A DNA stretch of 46,696 nucleotides from Bryobacterales bacterium. GTDB lineage: Bacteria; Acidobacteriota; Terriglobia; Bryobacterales; UBA6623. Under the pieces are notes generated by a model. It saw only the letters and a program-made list of their open reading frames with translations, was not told the DNA's origin and searched no databases. The stretch is from assembly GCA_026713545.1 (NCBI GenBank), contig JAPOOG010000017.1:1-46696 (forward strand), read 5' to 3'. Both the position numbers and the translations under genes were made by a program. The stretch's first letter is position 1; every line of letters starts with the position of its first letter. Shown one piece after another: positions 30,777-38,305 of this stretch.

Positions 30777-32104
30777 TTCTTGCCCTTCTCCGCCTCCAGA
30801 AGAAGCCGGACGATTTCAGTGTTGCCACGCTTGCGGGCCAGACGCAAAGCGGTCTCGCCGTCCAGGCCCTTCGGAGTGATGTCGGCTCCGGCCGCCAGCA
30901 GGGCTTTGACGGTTTCGGCATCGACGTAATCCGAGCAGGCCGCCTGCATGAGCGCCGTATAGCCCATGGCGTTGCGCGCCTCGATGTCGGCGCCGTGATC
31001 GATGAGCGCTCGCACGATGCCGGGCGCGCCCCGGGCAGCCGCCATGGTCAAAGCGCTGTCCTTGCTGTTCGAGCTGACGCTTTCCCCAGCTTGGATGTTC
31101 ACGTCGGCGCCGTGCTTCAGCAGGAACCGCACGGCCTCCTGCTTGCGCGACCGCACCGCGGCCATCAGCGCGGTGCGGCCATTCCTGCGCCTCTCGTTGA
31201 CCTCGGCGCCCGCTCCGATCAGAACCCGTATCGAGTCGAGGTCGCCCGCCCGCGCCGCTTCCATCAGTGCAGTCACGCCGCGCACGTCCTTGACATGGGG
31301 ATCGGCGCCAGCCGCGAGCAGGTCCCCGACGGCATCCCCCGCGCCGGGACGCCGGGCGGCAATCAGCAGTGCGGTGCGGCCCAGTTGAGAGCGCTTGTCC
31401 ACCTGCGCCCCGGTCTCCATCAGCAACCGCATCTTGTCACGATCGGCCGTCGCCCGCATCAGCGGCGTGGCTCCTGCAGGATTGGCCTGCTCGGGGTCGG
31501 CGCCGTGCTTCAGGAGCCTTTCCAAGACCTCGGGGCCGGCATGAAGCGCGGCGTGCATCAGCGGCGTCTCTCCGAACGGGTCCGTTGCATGGACATCGAT
31601 ATCAGACCCGAGCAGGCGGCTGACCTCGCTCAGGTCGTTTCGCCGGATGGCCGCGAACAGCTTTTCCAGGGTTTCACTCAGCCCGCTGCTCTCGCCGGCA
31701 GAGGGCTCCTCGGCCGGCGGATCGTTGGGCCAGTCGGCGCCCTGGTCGATCCAGGTTCGCAGTAGCTCGATCTCTCGGGAAGGCAGCGCTCCGGTCGGCG
31801 GCATGCGGAGGCCCGGCTCCGACCCCGTGATGCGCCGGATCAGAAGGCTCTCGGCGGCGTTGCCGGGCAGGATGACCGCTCCCGAGTCGCCTCCCCTGAA
31901 GGCGGCTTCCTTCTGATCAAGGCGCAGGTTCGCCGTCTGGAACGACGCGTTGTGGCAACCTGCGCAGCGCTCGTCGAGCAGCGACCGCGCCTGGCGGCTC
32001 AAGTCGGCTCGGGGCGTGTCATTGTCGGCGGCGATCGCAGGAAATCCTGCCGCACAGCAGACCAACAGCAGCCCGTTGAAGAGGCGATTCGTGGCGACAA
32101 GCAT
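30773..32104 (-). CDS. Exported cytochrome-like protein with ankyrin repeats
   Basis: A 443-residue protein. From the ATG at 32104 it has a signal peptide (FNGLLLVCCAAGFPAIA); an ATG at 32143 is in frame but falls inside repeat element A. A planctomycete-type cytochrome domain follows: CAGCH at 47-51, LRLDQKEAAFRGGDSGAVIL and the typical RITGSEPGLRMPP and ELLRTWIDQGADWP. From about residue 150 at least seven ankyrin repeats run to the end, e.g. TPLMHAALHAGPEVLERLLK and TALMEAARAGDLDSIRVLIG. Ankyrin repeats bind proteins, so this may dock a partner to a heme domain. The next gene, overlapping by 4 nt, also carries CXXCH. Similar pairs occur in Acidobacteriota and Planctomycetes without assigned function. 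Confidence 0.85.
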   Translation of the reverse strand: MLVATNRLFNGLLLVCCAAGFPAIAADNDTPRADLSRQARSLLDERCAGCHNASFQTANLRLDQKEAAFRGGDSGAVILPGNAAESLLIRRITGSEPGLRMPPTGALPSREIELLRTWIDQGADWPNDPPAEEPSAGESSGLSETLEKLFAAIRRNDLSEVSRLLGSDIDVHATDPFGETPLMHAALHAGPEVLERLLKHGADPEQANPAGATPLMRATADRDKMRLLMETGAQVDKRSQLGRTALLIAARRPGAGDAVGDLLAAGADPHVKDVRGVTALMEAARAGDLDSIRVLIGAGAEVNERRRNGRTALMAAVRSRKQEAVRFLLKHGADVNIQAGESVSSNSKDSALTMAAARGAPGIVRALIDHGADIEARNAMGYTALMQAACSDYVDAETVKALLAAGADITPKGLDGETALRLARKRGNTEIVRLLLEAEKGKK

Positions 32105-32137
32105 CGGCCGTGTCCAGGGTCCCGCGGACCCATTATC

Positions 32138-32398
32138 CTGCATTCCTCACCACGCGGCGAGGCGAAGTGCGTGAGAGGGCCGTCAGGACGAGGCGTGAGC
32201 CGCTCGGCGCGCGCAGGTGTAGTGGCCATATCGCCTCCTTCATCCTTCGGTTCACGAAACACGGCCTGTACGGTTCACCGGCCGTCAGACATTTCTTTCT
32301 GGAGCGGACCAGGCCCCACCAGAGCTTTTTACTAATAACTAACGAACCACGGCCTTTTTCTCGCGTGCTTCGGCCGTCAATCGGGGAAAAATACAGGC
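32138..32398. repeat. Intergenic element A, variant copy 3 (left repeat flanking VapBC)
   Basis: The left 85 bp (CCTGCATTCCTCACCACG... to GCAGGTGTA, 32138-32222) match element A copy 1. The middle is replaced by a different segment: GGCCATATCGCCTCCTTC, CGGTTCACCGGCCGTCA, CATTTCTTTCTGGAGCGGAC, CTAATAACTAAC. The right end returns to CGCGTGCTTCGGCCGTCA. The 3' part from about 32200 to 32386 is nearly repeated in direct orientation at 33411-33600, on the other side of the VapBC genes. This copy covers most of the 332-bp gap between vapC and the ankyrin cytochrome gene. Confidence 0.8.
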
Positions 32399-32436
32399 TA
32401 GGCCCCCTCCCATGGTTTTCACGAATCACGGCCTTT
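32399..32436. repeat. Short CACGAATCACGGC motif
   Basis: TTTTCACGAATCACGGCC near 32415-32432 matches 46433-46470 and 46648-46668 and, inverted, 45642-45662. It runs up to the vapC stop codon. It may be part of the variant element or an independent small repeat. Confidence 0.45.
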
Positions 32437-32850
32437 TTATTTGTGTCCTTCGCCGGGGATCGACCAGTCCTCGCAATGGAGACCCTCCACCCGAACGAAC
32501 TCCTGGGTGTTGGCGGTCACCAGGATCAAACCACGCGCCAGCGCTTGACCCGCGATCAAGGTGTCAAGCGGCCCGATGGGGCGTCCGATTGCTTCGAGGT
32601 TCGCCCGAACCGCACCTGCCTCACGGGCGTCCGCGGCATCGAAAGGTACGACTTCGAACGCGATGTGATCGAGCAATCCGAGGTTCCGATTCGTGTATCT
32701 ACTTTTGAAGGCGCTGTAATAAAGCTCGTAGCTCACCGGAGCCGGTAACCCGAATTCTGAAGATGCGTGGCGACGCACTCGATCAACGAGCGAGGCAGGC
32801 CGGCCGTTCAGTAACGCAATGCAAGCGTTTGTGTCGAGCAGATAGCGCAT
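32437..32850 (-). CDS. vapC: VapC-type PIN-domain ribonuclease toxin
   Basis: A 137-residue PIN-domain toxin; such enzymes cut initiator tRNA or 23S rRNA and arrest translation. The acidic metal-binding quartet is visible: Asp6 (LLDTNACI), Glu42 (PVSYELYYS), Asp96 (GPLDTLIAGQAL) and Asn/Asp at 114 (LVTANTQEF). The length is standard. The gene starts 15 bp after the antitoxin stop, so both are made from one transcript. All active-site residues are present, so the toxin looks functional. The pair is bracketed by direct repeats (see 32138 and 33401). Confidence 0.92.
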   Translation of the reverse strand: MRYLLDTNACIALLNGRPASLVDRVRRHASSEFGLPAPVSYELYYSAFKSRYTNRNLGLLDHIAFEVVPFDAADAREAGAVRANLEAIGRPIGPLDTLIAGQALARGLILVTANTQEFVRVEGLHCEDWSIPGEGHK

Positions 32851-32865
32851 ACCGGCGACAACACA

Positions 32866-33114
32866 TCACTCGAAGGCGGCATCGAGGGCAGGCCGTGCCT
32901 GATGCGCCTGCTGTTTGCGCCCTTCGGCGAAGAAATCTCCTGAGAACTTCCCTTCGATGGCGTCGAGCCACGCCCAATCGCTGACAACAGGTTCGAGAAC
33001 GACGGACGCCCCCTGCTTGCGGATGCGTACTTCCTTGCCGTCCATGCGGAATTCCTTTGGCAGACGAACGGCCTGCGAACGCCCGCTCCAAAACAGCTTT
33101 GCCGTCTTTGCCAT
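32866..33114 (-). CDS. vapB: VapB-type antitoxin
   Basis: An 82-residue antitoxin. The ATG at 33114 is preceded by AGGGGGTTTCC and starts MAKTAKLFWSGRSQAVRLP, the swapped-hairpin (AbrB/MazE-like) DNA-binding fold of VapB, followed by EVRIRKQGASVVLEPV. The C-terminal DWAWLDAIEGKFSGDFFAEG wraps the toxin in known complexes. An ATG at 33144 in frame lies within the promoter. The VapBC complex usually represses its own operon; the AT-rich dyad at 33147-33156 is a candidate operator. Confidence 0.92.
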   Translation of the reverse strand: MAKTAKLFWSGRSQAVRLPKEFRMDGKEVRIRKQGASVVLEPVVSDWAWLDAIEGKFSGDFFAEGRKQQAHQARPALDAAFE

Positions 33115-33120
33115 GGAAAC

Positions 33121-33160
33121 CCCCTGGCTATTGGTATATAGCATAGTAATATATTATTCC
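33121..33160 (-). promoter_or_regulatory. AT-rich promoter/operator region of vapBC
   Basis: An unusually AT-rich stretch in GC-rich DNA, directly upstream of vapB. It contains a perfect palindrome TAATATATTA (33147-33156) and on the minus strand reads TATTACTATGCTATATACC, which offers -10-like hexamers. Autoregulation by VapBC would fit this position. Confidence 0.5.
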
Positions 33161-33400
33161 GGTAACTGCCCAGATCAACGCTCGCGCACTGATGGTCCTC
33201 AAGCCGGCAAAGTCAAAGACGGGCTCCTGCTCATCCTCGGCGCGAAGTGAGGAGGACCTCCGATCCGGGTGATCTCCTCCTCGCGAAGGAAAAGCGAACG
33301 ACAAAGCCGACGATCTTAGGCGGTCGTCTCCGTGGTCGCGTTGGGCGGCAAGCTCGGAACCGCCGTTGGAACAAAAAAATGTCCGTCGCCCGAAGGGTTA
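33161..33400. other. Non-coding segment upstream of vapB
   Basis: No credible gene. A dyad of GAGGAGGA and TCTCCTCCTC lies near 33249-33281. GCGAAGGAAAAGCGAA near 33283-33298 matches a word inside element A copy 2 (42892-42907), so another fragment of that family may be present. Confidence 0.45.
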
Positions 33401-33603
33401 CGCGCCGCTTCCGCTCGGCGCGCAGGTGTAAGTGGCCATATCGCCTCCTTCATCCTTCGCTTCACGAAATAGAGGCCTGTACGGTTCACCGGCCGTCAGG
33501 CATTTCTTTCTGGAGCGGACCAGACCCCCGCCAAAGGTTTTCACTAATAACTAACCACTGACCACGGCCTTTCTATCGCGTGCTTCGGCCGTCAGGTGGG
33601 GAG
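33401..33603. repeat. Intergenic element A, variant copy 4 (right repeat flanking VapBC)
   Basis: Starting in CCGCTCGGCGCGCAGGTGTA, it repeats 32200-32386 almost base for base, with the same order: GGCCATATCGCCTCCTTC, CGGTTCACCGGCCGTCA, CATTTCTTTCTGGAGCGGAC, CTAATAACTAAC, CACGGCCTTTCT, CGCGTGCTTCGGCCGTCA. It lacks the left TGCATT arm. It ends 9 bp before the DUF1501 stop codon. The two copies are in direct orientation about 1.2 kb apart. Confidence 0.8.
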
Positions 33604-33612
33604 AAGTGTCGC

Positions 33613-35031
33613 TTAGGCGAGGATTTCGTTGACAACCCGTCCGTAGACATCGGTCAGCCGGAAGTCCCGCCCGCTGTACCGATAGGTCAGGCGCTTGTGA
33701 TCGAGTCCGAGCAGATGCAGGATCGTGGCGTGCAGGTCATGCACGTGGACTTTGTCCTTGACTGCTTGGAACCCGAACTCGTCCAACTCGCCGAAAGCCG
33801 TTCCGCCCCGGACGCCGCCTCCGGCCAGCCAGGCGCAGAACCCGTACGGATTGTGACCGCGTCCGAACGTATCGGGCTTCCCCGCGCCATCTTGCAAGTC
33901 CTGATAGTGCGGCGTACGCCCGAACTCTCCTGACCAGACAAGCAGCGTTTCGTCGAAGAGGCCGCGCGCCTTGAGGTCCTGTATCAGCGCGGCGATCGGC
34001 TTGTCCACCGACCGGCATCGCTCGGGATGCGCCTTCCGAATGTTCGCGTGGCTGTCCCAGCCGTTCGAAGTGATCTGAATGAACCGTACGCCGGCTTCCG
34101 CAAAACGCCTCGCTAGCAGACATTGCCTGCCGAAATCGTCTGTCGGTTTCGTGCCGATTCCATACAGCTCCAGCGTGGCTTGGGATTCGCCCTTGATGTC
34201 GACCAGTTCCGGCACTTCCGCCTGCATCCGAAAGGCGAGTTCGAACGACTCGATAACGCCCTCGATCTGCCGGTCGGAGTGGAGCCGGTCCAGGTGCGCG
34301 CGATTCATCTCCTGGATCAGGTCGAGTTGGCGCCGCTGGATTTCGGGCCGCGTCGACGGGTCATTGAGGTAACCGATCGTGGCTTGGCGCGCTCCGGTCG
34401 CGGAACTGCCCAGGGCCGTGCCCTGGAAGACTGCGGGCAGGAACGCGCTGCCGTACAGTTGCACGCTGCCCCCGTCACCCGTGACATTGGGGGCAATGGT
34501 CACGAACGCTGGTAGGTTGCGGTTCTCCGTGCCCAGGCCGTAGGCGACCCACGATCCGATCGAGGGCCGCACGAGCTGTGTCGCGCCCGTGTGCAACTGG
34601 CGGACTGCCGGTGCGTGCGCCTCGCTGTCGGCTACCATCGCCTTGAGCAGGCATATGTCGTCAACGTGGCGGCTCAAATGGGGCAGGAGATCGGAAACCG
34701 CAAGCCCCGATTGGCCCGCCGGAGAGAACTCCGCGATCGAGCCCATCAACCTCGAGTAGGCTACGCCGGGCATCGAGCGGTTCGATGGCAGCGAGTACGG
34801 GATCTCCTCGCCGTCGCGCCGGGTCAGCAACGGCTTCTGGTCGAACAAGTCGACTTGGGAAGGGCCGCCTTGCATCCACAGGAAGATCACGCGCTTCGCT
34901 CGCGGGGCGTGATGCGGAGACTTGGGTCCGAGAGGGTCGGGTTTCGCAGCCGCCGGCTCCGCCAGTAGCGAGCGCAAGGCGAGCATCCCGAATCCGCATC
35001 CCCAATTGCCAAGCCACTCTCTCCGATTCAT
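33613..35031 (-). CDS. DUF1501-family exported protein (partner of the split PSD1 gene)
   Basis: A 472-residue sulfatase-like protein. A twin-arginine leader starts it (MNRREWLGNWGCGFGMLALRSLL). The alkaline-phosphatase-type core shows RVIFLWMQGGPSQVDLFDQKP with metal-binding residues, LPHLSRHVDDICLLKAM, WDSHANIRKAHPERC, and LVWSGEFGRTPHYQ. The C-terminal DKVHVHDLHATILHLLGLDH and YSGRDFRLTDVYGRVVNEIL are family signatures. The function of DUF1501 proteins is unproven; they are always paired with PSD1 proteins and predicted secreted. The gene lies 18 bp downstream of the C-terminal fragment of the PSD1 gene at 35050. As the upstream gene is split by an IS, its expression may depend on IS-borne or internal promoters. 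Confidence 0.92.
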   Translation of the reverse strand: MNRREWLGNWGCGFGMLALRSLLAEPAAAKPDPLGPKSPHHAPRAKRVIFLWMQGGPSQVDLFDQKPLLTRRDGEEIPYSLPSNRSMPGVAYSRLMGSIAEFSPAGQSGLAVSDLLPHLSRHVDDICLLKAMVADSEAHAPAVRQLHTGATQLVRPSIGSWVAYGLGTENRNLPAFVTIAPNVTGDGGSVQLYGSAFLPAVFQGTALGSSATGARQATIGYLNDPSTRPEIQRRQLDLIQEMNRAHLDRLHSDRQIEGVIESFELAFRMQAEVPELVDIKGESQATLELYGIGTKPTDDFGRQCLLARRFAEAGVRFIQITSNGWDSHANIRKAHPERCRSVDKPIAALIQDLKARGLFDETLLVWSGEFGRTPHYQDLQDGAGKPDTFGRGHNPYGFCAWLAGGGVRGGTAFGELDEFGFQAVKDKVHVHDLHATILHLLGLDHKRLTYRYSGRDFRLTDVYGRVVNEILA

Positions 35032-35049
35032 GGCTGCCCCCTATGAAGC

Positions 35050-35847
35050 TCAGCTCCGAAACATGAATTCGCTCGAGGCGAACACGGCGTGACAGTACCG
35101 CGCCCAAGCCTCGGCTTGCCCGAAGCCCGCTTCAGTATCGCGCAGGAACGAGGTCGCGCGTTGCAGGTCGCTGTCCGACGTGGGTCGGCCCAAAGCTCGT
35201 AACAGGAAAGTCCGCACCCGTTGCTCCTCCGTGAGACCGTTATCGGCGAGCAGAGCCTGGGCCACGGCCCGGGACTGTTCGATCAGGAAAGGAGAGTTCA
35301 TCAGGTACAGGGCCTGCGTGGGTACGGTCGTGACGTCCCGATTTCCCTTGACGGTGTTCGGGTCCGGGAAATCGAACAGATTCAGTACATCGACCTCCGC
35401 AAGCTGAGACTTGCGCAGAGTGGGCAGGTAGATGGTGCGGCGGAAGCGGACCGAGTCGTCCAGCTCCAGCTTGGGCGCCAGCAGTGGTGGCTGTCCCATG
35501 CGCACGCTGCCCCGCGAATTCAGTGGCAGGCTGGGACCGCCGCCGCGGAAATCCAGAGAGCCGCTGACGAACAATACGGCGTCCCGAATCGTCTCCGCTT
35601 CCAGCCGCCGCCGGCGCGAACGCCACAGAAAGCGGTTCTCGGGGTCGGCAGCGGCGGCTCGCTCGCCATGGGAAGCCGCCAGTCCGTACGTGCGAGACAG
35701 CACGATTTCGCGAATCAACGACTTGACAGACCAGTCGAGATCCTGGAGCCGGAGCGCAAGGTGATCGAGCAATTCCGGATGGCTGGGACGCTCCCCGAGC
35801 AAGCCGAAATTGTCAACGCTGGCCACGATCCCGGCGCCGAAGAGGTG
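35050..35847 (-). pseudogene. PSD1 (DUF1549/DUF1553) gene, 3' part, separated by IS21-family insertion
   Basis: This is the last 265 residues of the protein whose first 568 are encoded at 38299-40002. The fragment resumes HLFGAGIVASVDNFGLLGER and includes PSHPELLDHLALRLQDLDWS, REIVLSRTYGLAAS, DAVLFVSGSLDF and the DUF1553 ending TLRKSQLAEVDVLNLFDFPD, VPTQALYLMNSPFL. Removing the IS and one copy of its 7-bp target repeat restores one frame: IWH from the 5' part continues straight into HLFGAG. The total would be 833 residues, normal for the family. No frameshift or stop is seen on either side, so the insertion looks recent. Confidence 0.9.
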
Positions 35848-35854
35848 GTGCCAG
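35848..35854 (+). repeat. Target-site duplication, left
   Basis: GTGCCAG directly precedes the IS left end and is repeated at 38299-38305. With one copy removed, the PSD1 frame is restored. Confidence 0.9.
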
Positions 35855-35892
35855 TGGCCGACGACAATTACTCTGGCCGGTCGCGACCACTA
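35855..35892 (+). repeat. IS left terminal inverted repeat
   Basis: 38 bp, exact reverse complement of 38261-38298. It contains the inner perfect palindrome GGTCGCGACC. Confidence 0.95.
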
Positions 35893-35928
35893 GAAAGTCC
35901 GCTTGAGCCTCGCGGTTGGTGGCTAGAC

Positions 35929-35951
35929 TCGCCCTTCGTTTTGGAGGGCGA
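35929..35951 (+). other. Hairpin over the istA ribosome-binding site
   Basis: TCGCCCT (35929-35935) pairs with AGGGCGA (35945-35951); the right arm overlaps the GGAGG (35943-35947) that serves the istA GTG start at 35957. It could lower transposase translation, or block it in transcripts reading in from outside. Confidence 0.5.
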
Positions 35952-35956
35952 AGACA

Positions 35957-37453
35957 GTGATCACGGACCAACAAGTGAGGCTATTGATGAAGGAACTAGG
36001 ACGGAACAAGCCGCTGACGACAGCGGCGGCGAAGGCGGACATCAGTGAGCGGACAGCCCGTCGGTGGCGTCAGCGCGGGGTGCTCCCGAGCGAGACGGTC
36101 AAGCCACGGTACTGGCGGACCCGGGAGGATCCGTTCGCGGACGTCTGGCTGGAAGTCGAGGCGATGCTGGATCTGGATGCGGGGCTGCAGGCGAAGCTGA
36201 TCTTCGAGCAGTTGCAGAAGCAGCATCCAGGGCGGTTCGAGCCGGGCCAGCTGCGCACCCTGCAGCGGAGGATCCGGCGCTGGCGGGCACTGCGCGGCCC
36301 GGACAAGGAAGTGTTTTTCCCGCAGGAGCTGGAGCCGGGCTGGCAGTGCCAGTCGGATTTCACGGACATGGGACGGCTGGGTGTGCAGGTCGGGGGCCGG
36401 CCGTACCGGCACCTGGTGTATCACTTCGTGCTGGCGTACTCGAACTGGGAATGGGTGCGGATCGCACACTCGGAGAGTTTCGAAGCGTTGGGGGAGGGCT
36501 TGCAGGAGAGCCTCTGGGTGCTGGGGTCGGTGCCCCGGGAGCATCGGACCGACAATCTCTCGGCCGCGACGCACGAGCTGAAGACGAGTCACGGGAGAGC
36601 CTACAACGAGCGCTACCTCGAGATGCTGGGCCACTACGGGATGAAGCCGTCGAGGAACACGCCGGGGCGGGCGCACGAGAACGGAGACATCGAGGCGGCG
36701 AACCAGCACTACAAGCGGGCTGTGAGGCAGCGGCTGATGCTGCGGGGGTCGCCGGCATTCACGAGCGAGGAGCACTACGGGCGGTTTCTACGGGCAGTGG
36801 CGCGCGGGCGCAACGAGGGGCGCTGGAAGCGGCTGGAGCAGGAACGCAAGCGCATGCGGGAGCTGCCGGCAACGGCGTTGCCGGCGTACAGGACGGTGTT
36901 CGCGACGGTGACGAAGTGGAGCACGGCGCGAGTCAGCGGCAAGGCCTACTCGGTGCCGTCGCGTTTGATCGGGCGGCGTGTGGAAGTGCGCCTGCGGGCG
37001 TCGCAGGTGGAGTTCCGGTTGGATGGGGAGCTGGTGGGGGAGTGCGAGCGGATCGTGGGCGGGCGGCCCTGGAAGGTGGACTACCGGCACGTGATTGGCT
37101 CGTTGCTGCGCAAGCCGGGGGCGTTCCCAAGGTACGCCTACCGCGAGGCGCTGTTTCCGACGCTGGTGTTCCGGCAGGCCTATGACGCCTTGAGCGAGAG
37201 CGGCAGGAGCGGGGCGGATCTGGAGTACTTGCGCATCCTGCACTTGGCGGCGACGACGTTGGAATCGTCGGTGGAAGCGGAGTTGCGGCGGCAGCTGGAG
37301 GCCGGGCAGCGACCGGACAGCGAGGCGATCCGGGCAATGCTGGAGCCAGCCAGGCCGTCCTCTGCGGCAGCGGTCGCCATGGCGCCGTTGCAGCCGGAGC
37401 TGAGCTCGTACGACGAGTTGCTGGAGACGGTGACAGTGAAGGAGGCGGGATGA
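35957..37453 (+). CDS. istA: IS21-family transposase IstA
   Basis: A 498-residue DDE transposase. The N-terminus is a helix-turn-helix (AAAKADISERTARRWRQRG). The rve integrase core holds the catalytic triad: Asp in WQCQSDFTDMG, Asp in EHRTDNLSAA, and Glu in NTPGRAHENGDIEAANQHYK. A C-terminal beta domain follows (TKWSTARVSGKAYSVPSRL, VEVRLRASQVEFRLDGE). It cuts and joins the IS ends; strand transfer needs IstB. The GTG start at 35957 has GGAGG 9 nt upstream. The last 4 nt overlap istB (ATGA), the usual coupling in this family. Confidence 0.96.
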   Translation: MITDQQVRLLMKELGRNKPLTTAAAKADISERTARRWRQRGVLPSETVKPRYWRTREDPFADVWLEVEAMLDLDAGLQAKLIFEQLQKQHPGRFEPGQLRTLQRRIRRWRALRGPDKEVFFPQELEPGWQCQSDFTDMGRLGVQVGGRPYRHLVYHFVLAYSNWEWVRIAHSESFEALGEGLQESLWVLGSVPREHRTDNLSAATHELKTSHGRAYNERYLEMLGHYGMKPSRNTPGRAHENGDIEAANQHYKRAVRQRLMLRGSPAFTSEEHYGRFLRAVARGRNEGRWKRLEQERKRMRELPATALPAYRTVFATVTKWSTARVSGKAYSVPSRLIGRRVEVRLRASQVEFRLDGELVGECERIVGGRPWKVDYRHVIGSLLRKPGAFPRYAYREALFPTLVFRQAYDALSESGRSGADLEYLRILHLAATTLESSVEAELRRQLEAGQRPDSEAIRAMLEPARPSSAAAVAMAPLQPELSSYDELLETVTVKEAG

Positions 37454-38220
37454 GCAAGGCGAGGGAGAGAGCCCAGCGGCTGGAGCAGCGACTGCGGGAT
37501 CTCCGCCTGCCGTCGTTTCTGGCTCACTACCAGGACCTGGCCGCCAAGGCACGGGATGGGCAGTGGGAGCCGGAGCGCTATCTGGACGAACTGCTGGAGC
37601 TGGAGGCCAGTGAGCGGACGGACCGCCGCATCGCGCGGTTGCTGCGGGAATCGAAGCTGCCGCGAGGCAAGACGCTGCAGACGCTGGAACTGGGGCGGCT
37701 GCCGGAAGCGGTGCGGGGCCGGACGCGCTGGCTGTGCACGGGGGAGTTCCTCGAGGACGCCACGAACGTGTGTGTGTTCGGGAACCCGGGTGTGGGCAAG
37801 ACGCATCTGATGGCAGCGGTGGGACGGTCCCTGGTGGAACGCGGGCAGCCGGTGCTGTTCGTGGCGGTGCAAGCGCTGGTGGAGCGGCTGGTGGAGGCGA
37901 AGCGGGACTTGCGGCTGGCGCGGGAACTGCGACGCCTGGACCGCTACGCCTGTGTGTGTCTCGACGATATCGGCTATGTCCGGCAGGACCGAGCAGAGAT
38001 GGAGGTGCTGTTCTCGCTGCTGGCGGAGCGCTACGAGCGGCGTAGCGTGATGATCACGTCGAATCTGGTGTTCTCGCAGTGGAATCAGATCTTCCACGAC
38101 GACATGACCGCGGCGGCCGCAATCGACCGGGTGGTGCATCACTCGGTGATCTTGGAACTGACCGTGCCGAGCTACCGGGCTGAGGCCGCGAAAGCTCGAA
38201 CGCAAGGAGAGGAGGCGTGA
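37450..38220 (+). CDS. istB: IS21-family helper ATPase IstB
   Basis: A 256-residue AAA+ ATPase that selects target DNA and activates IstA. It begins with the helical LEQRLRDLRLPSFLAHYQDL region. Walker A is GNPGVGKTHLM near residues 114-124, Walker B VCLDDIGY near 172-179, sensor region SVMITSNLVFSQW, and the C-terminal AAAIDRVVHHSVILEL is the IstB/DnaC-like signature. The gene is full length with a 4-nt overlap to istA and ends 40 bp before the right inverted repeat. Confidence 0.96.
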   Translation: MSKARERAQRLEQRLRDLRLPSFLAHYQDLAAKARDGQWEPERYLDELLELEASERTDRRIARLLRESKLPRGKTLQTLELGRLPEAVRGRTRWLCTGEFLEDATNVCVFGNPGVGKTHLMAAVGRSLVERGQPVLFVAVQALVERLVEAKRDLRLARELRRLDRYACVCLDDIGYVRQDRAEMEVLFSLLAERYERRSVMITSNLVFSQWNQIFHDDMTAAAAIDRVVHHSVILELTVPSYRAEAAKARTQGEEA

Positions 38221-38260
38221 ACAGAGTACAATGAACACCGCCGCGAGGGGCCGGCCACTT

Positions 38261-38298
38261 TAGTGGTCGCGACCGGCCAGAGTAATTGTCGTCGGCCA
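38261..38298 (-). repeat. IS right terminal inverted repeat
   Basis: 38 bp, exact reverse complement of the left end at 35855-35892. Confidence 0.95.
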
Positions 38299-38305
38299 GT
38301 GCCAG
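38299..38305 (+). repeat. Target-site duplication, right
   Basis: GTGCCAG directly follows the IS right end, identical to 35848-35854. Confidence 0.9.

Larger units (their letters stand above)
35855..38298 (+). mobile_element. Complete IS21-family insertion sequence (2444 bp)
   Basis: The element has 38-bp perfect terminal inverted repeats (35855-35892 and 38261-38298), starting TGGCCGACGACAATTACTC and ending CA as IS21 elements do. It encodes istA (35957-37453) and istB (37450-38220) on the plus strand. A 7-bp target duplication (GTGCCAG) flanks it. Both genes are full length, so the element appears active. It is inserted in the minus-strand PSD1 gene. Codons are more strongly G/C-ending than in the neighbours, which suggests acquisition from elsewhere. 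Confidence 0.96.

Noticed and set aside
33247-33561. A 104-codon frame ending in VHRPSGISFWSGP-like sequence
   Set aside because: It is a translation of the variant element A; the same words appear at 32100-32335, which explains the apparent conservation.
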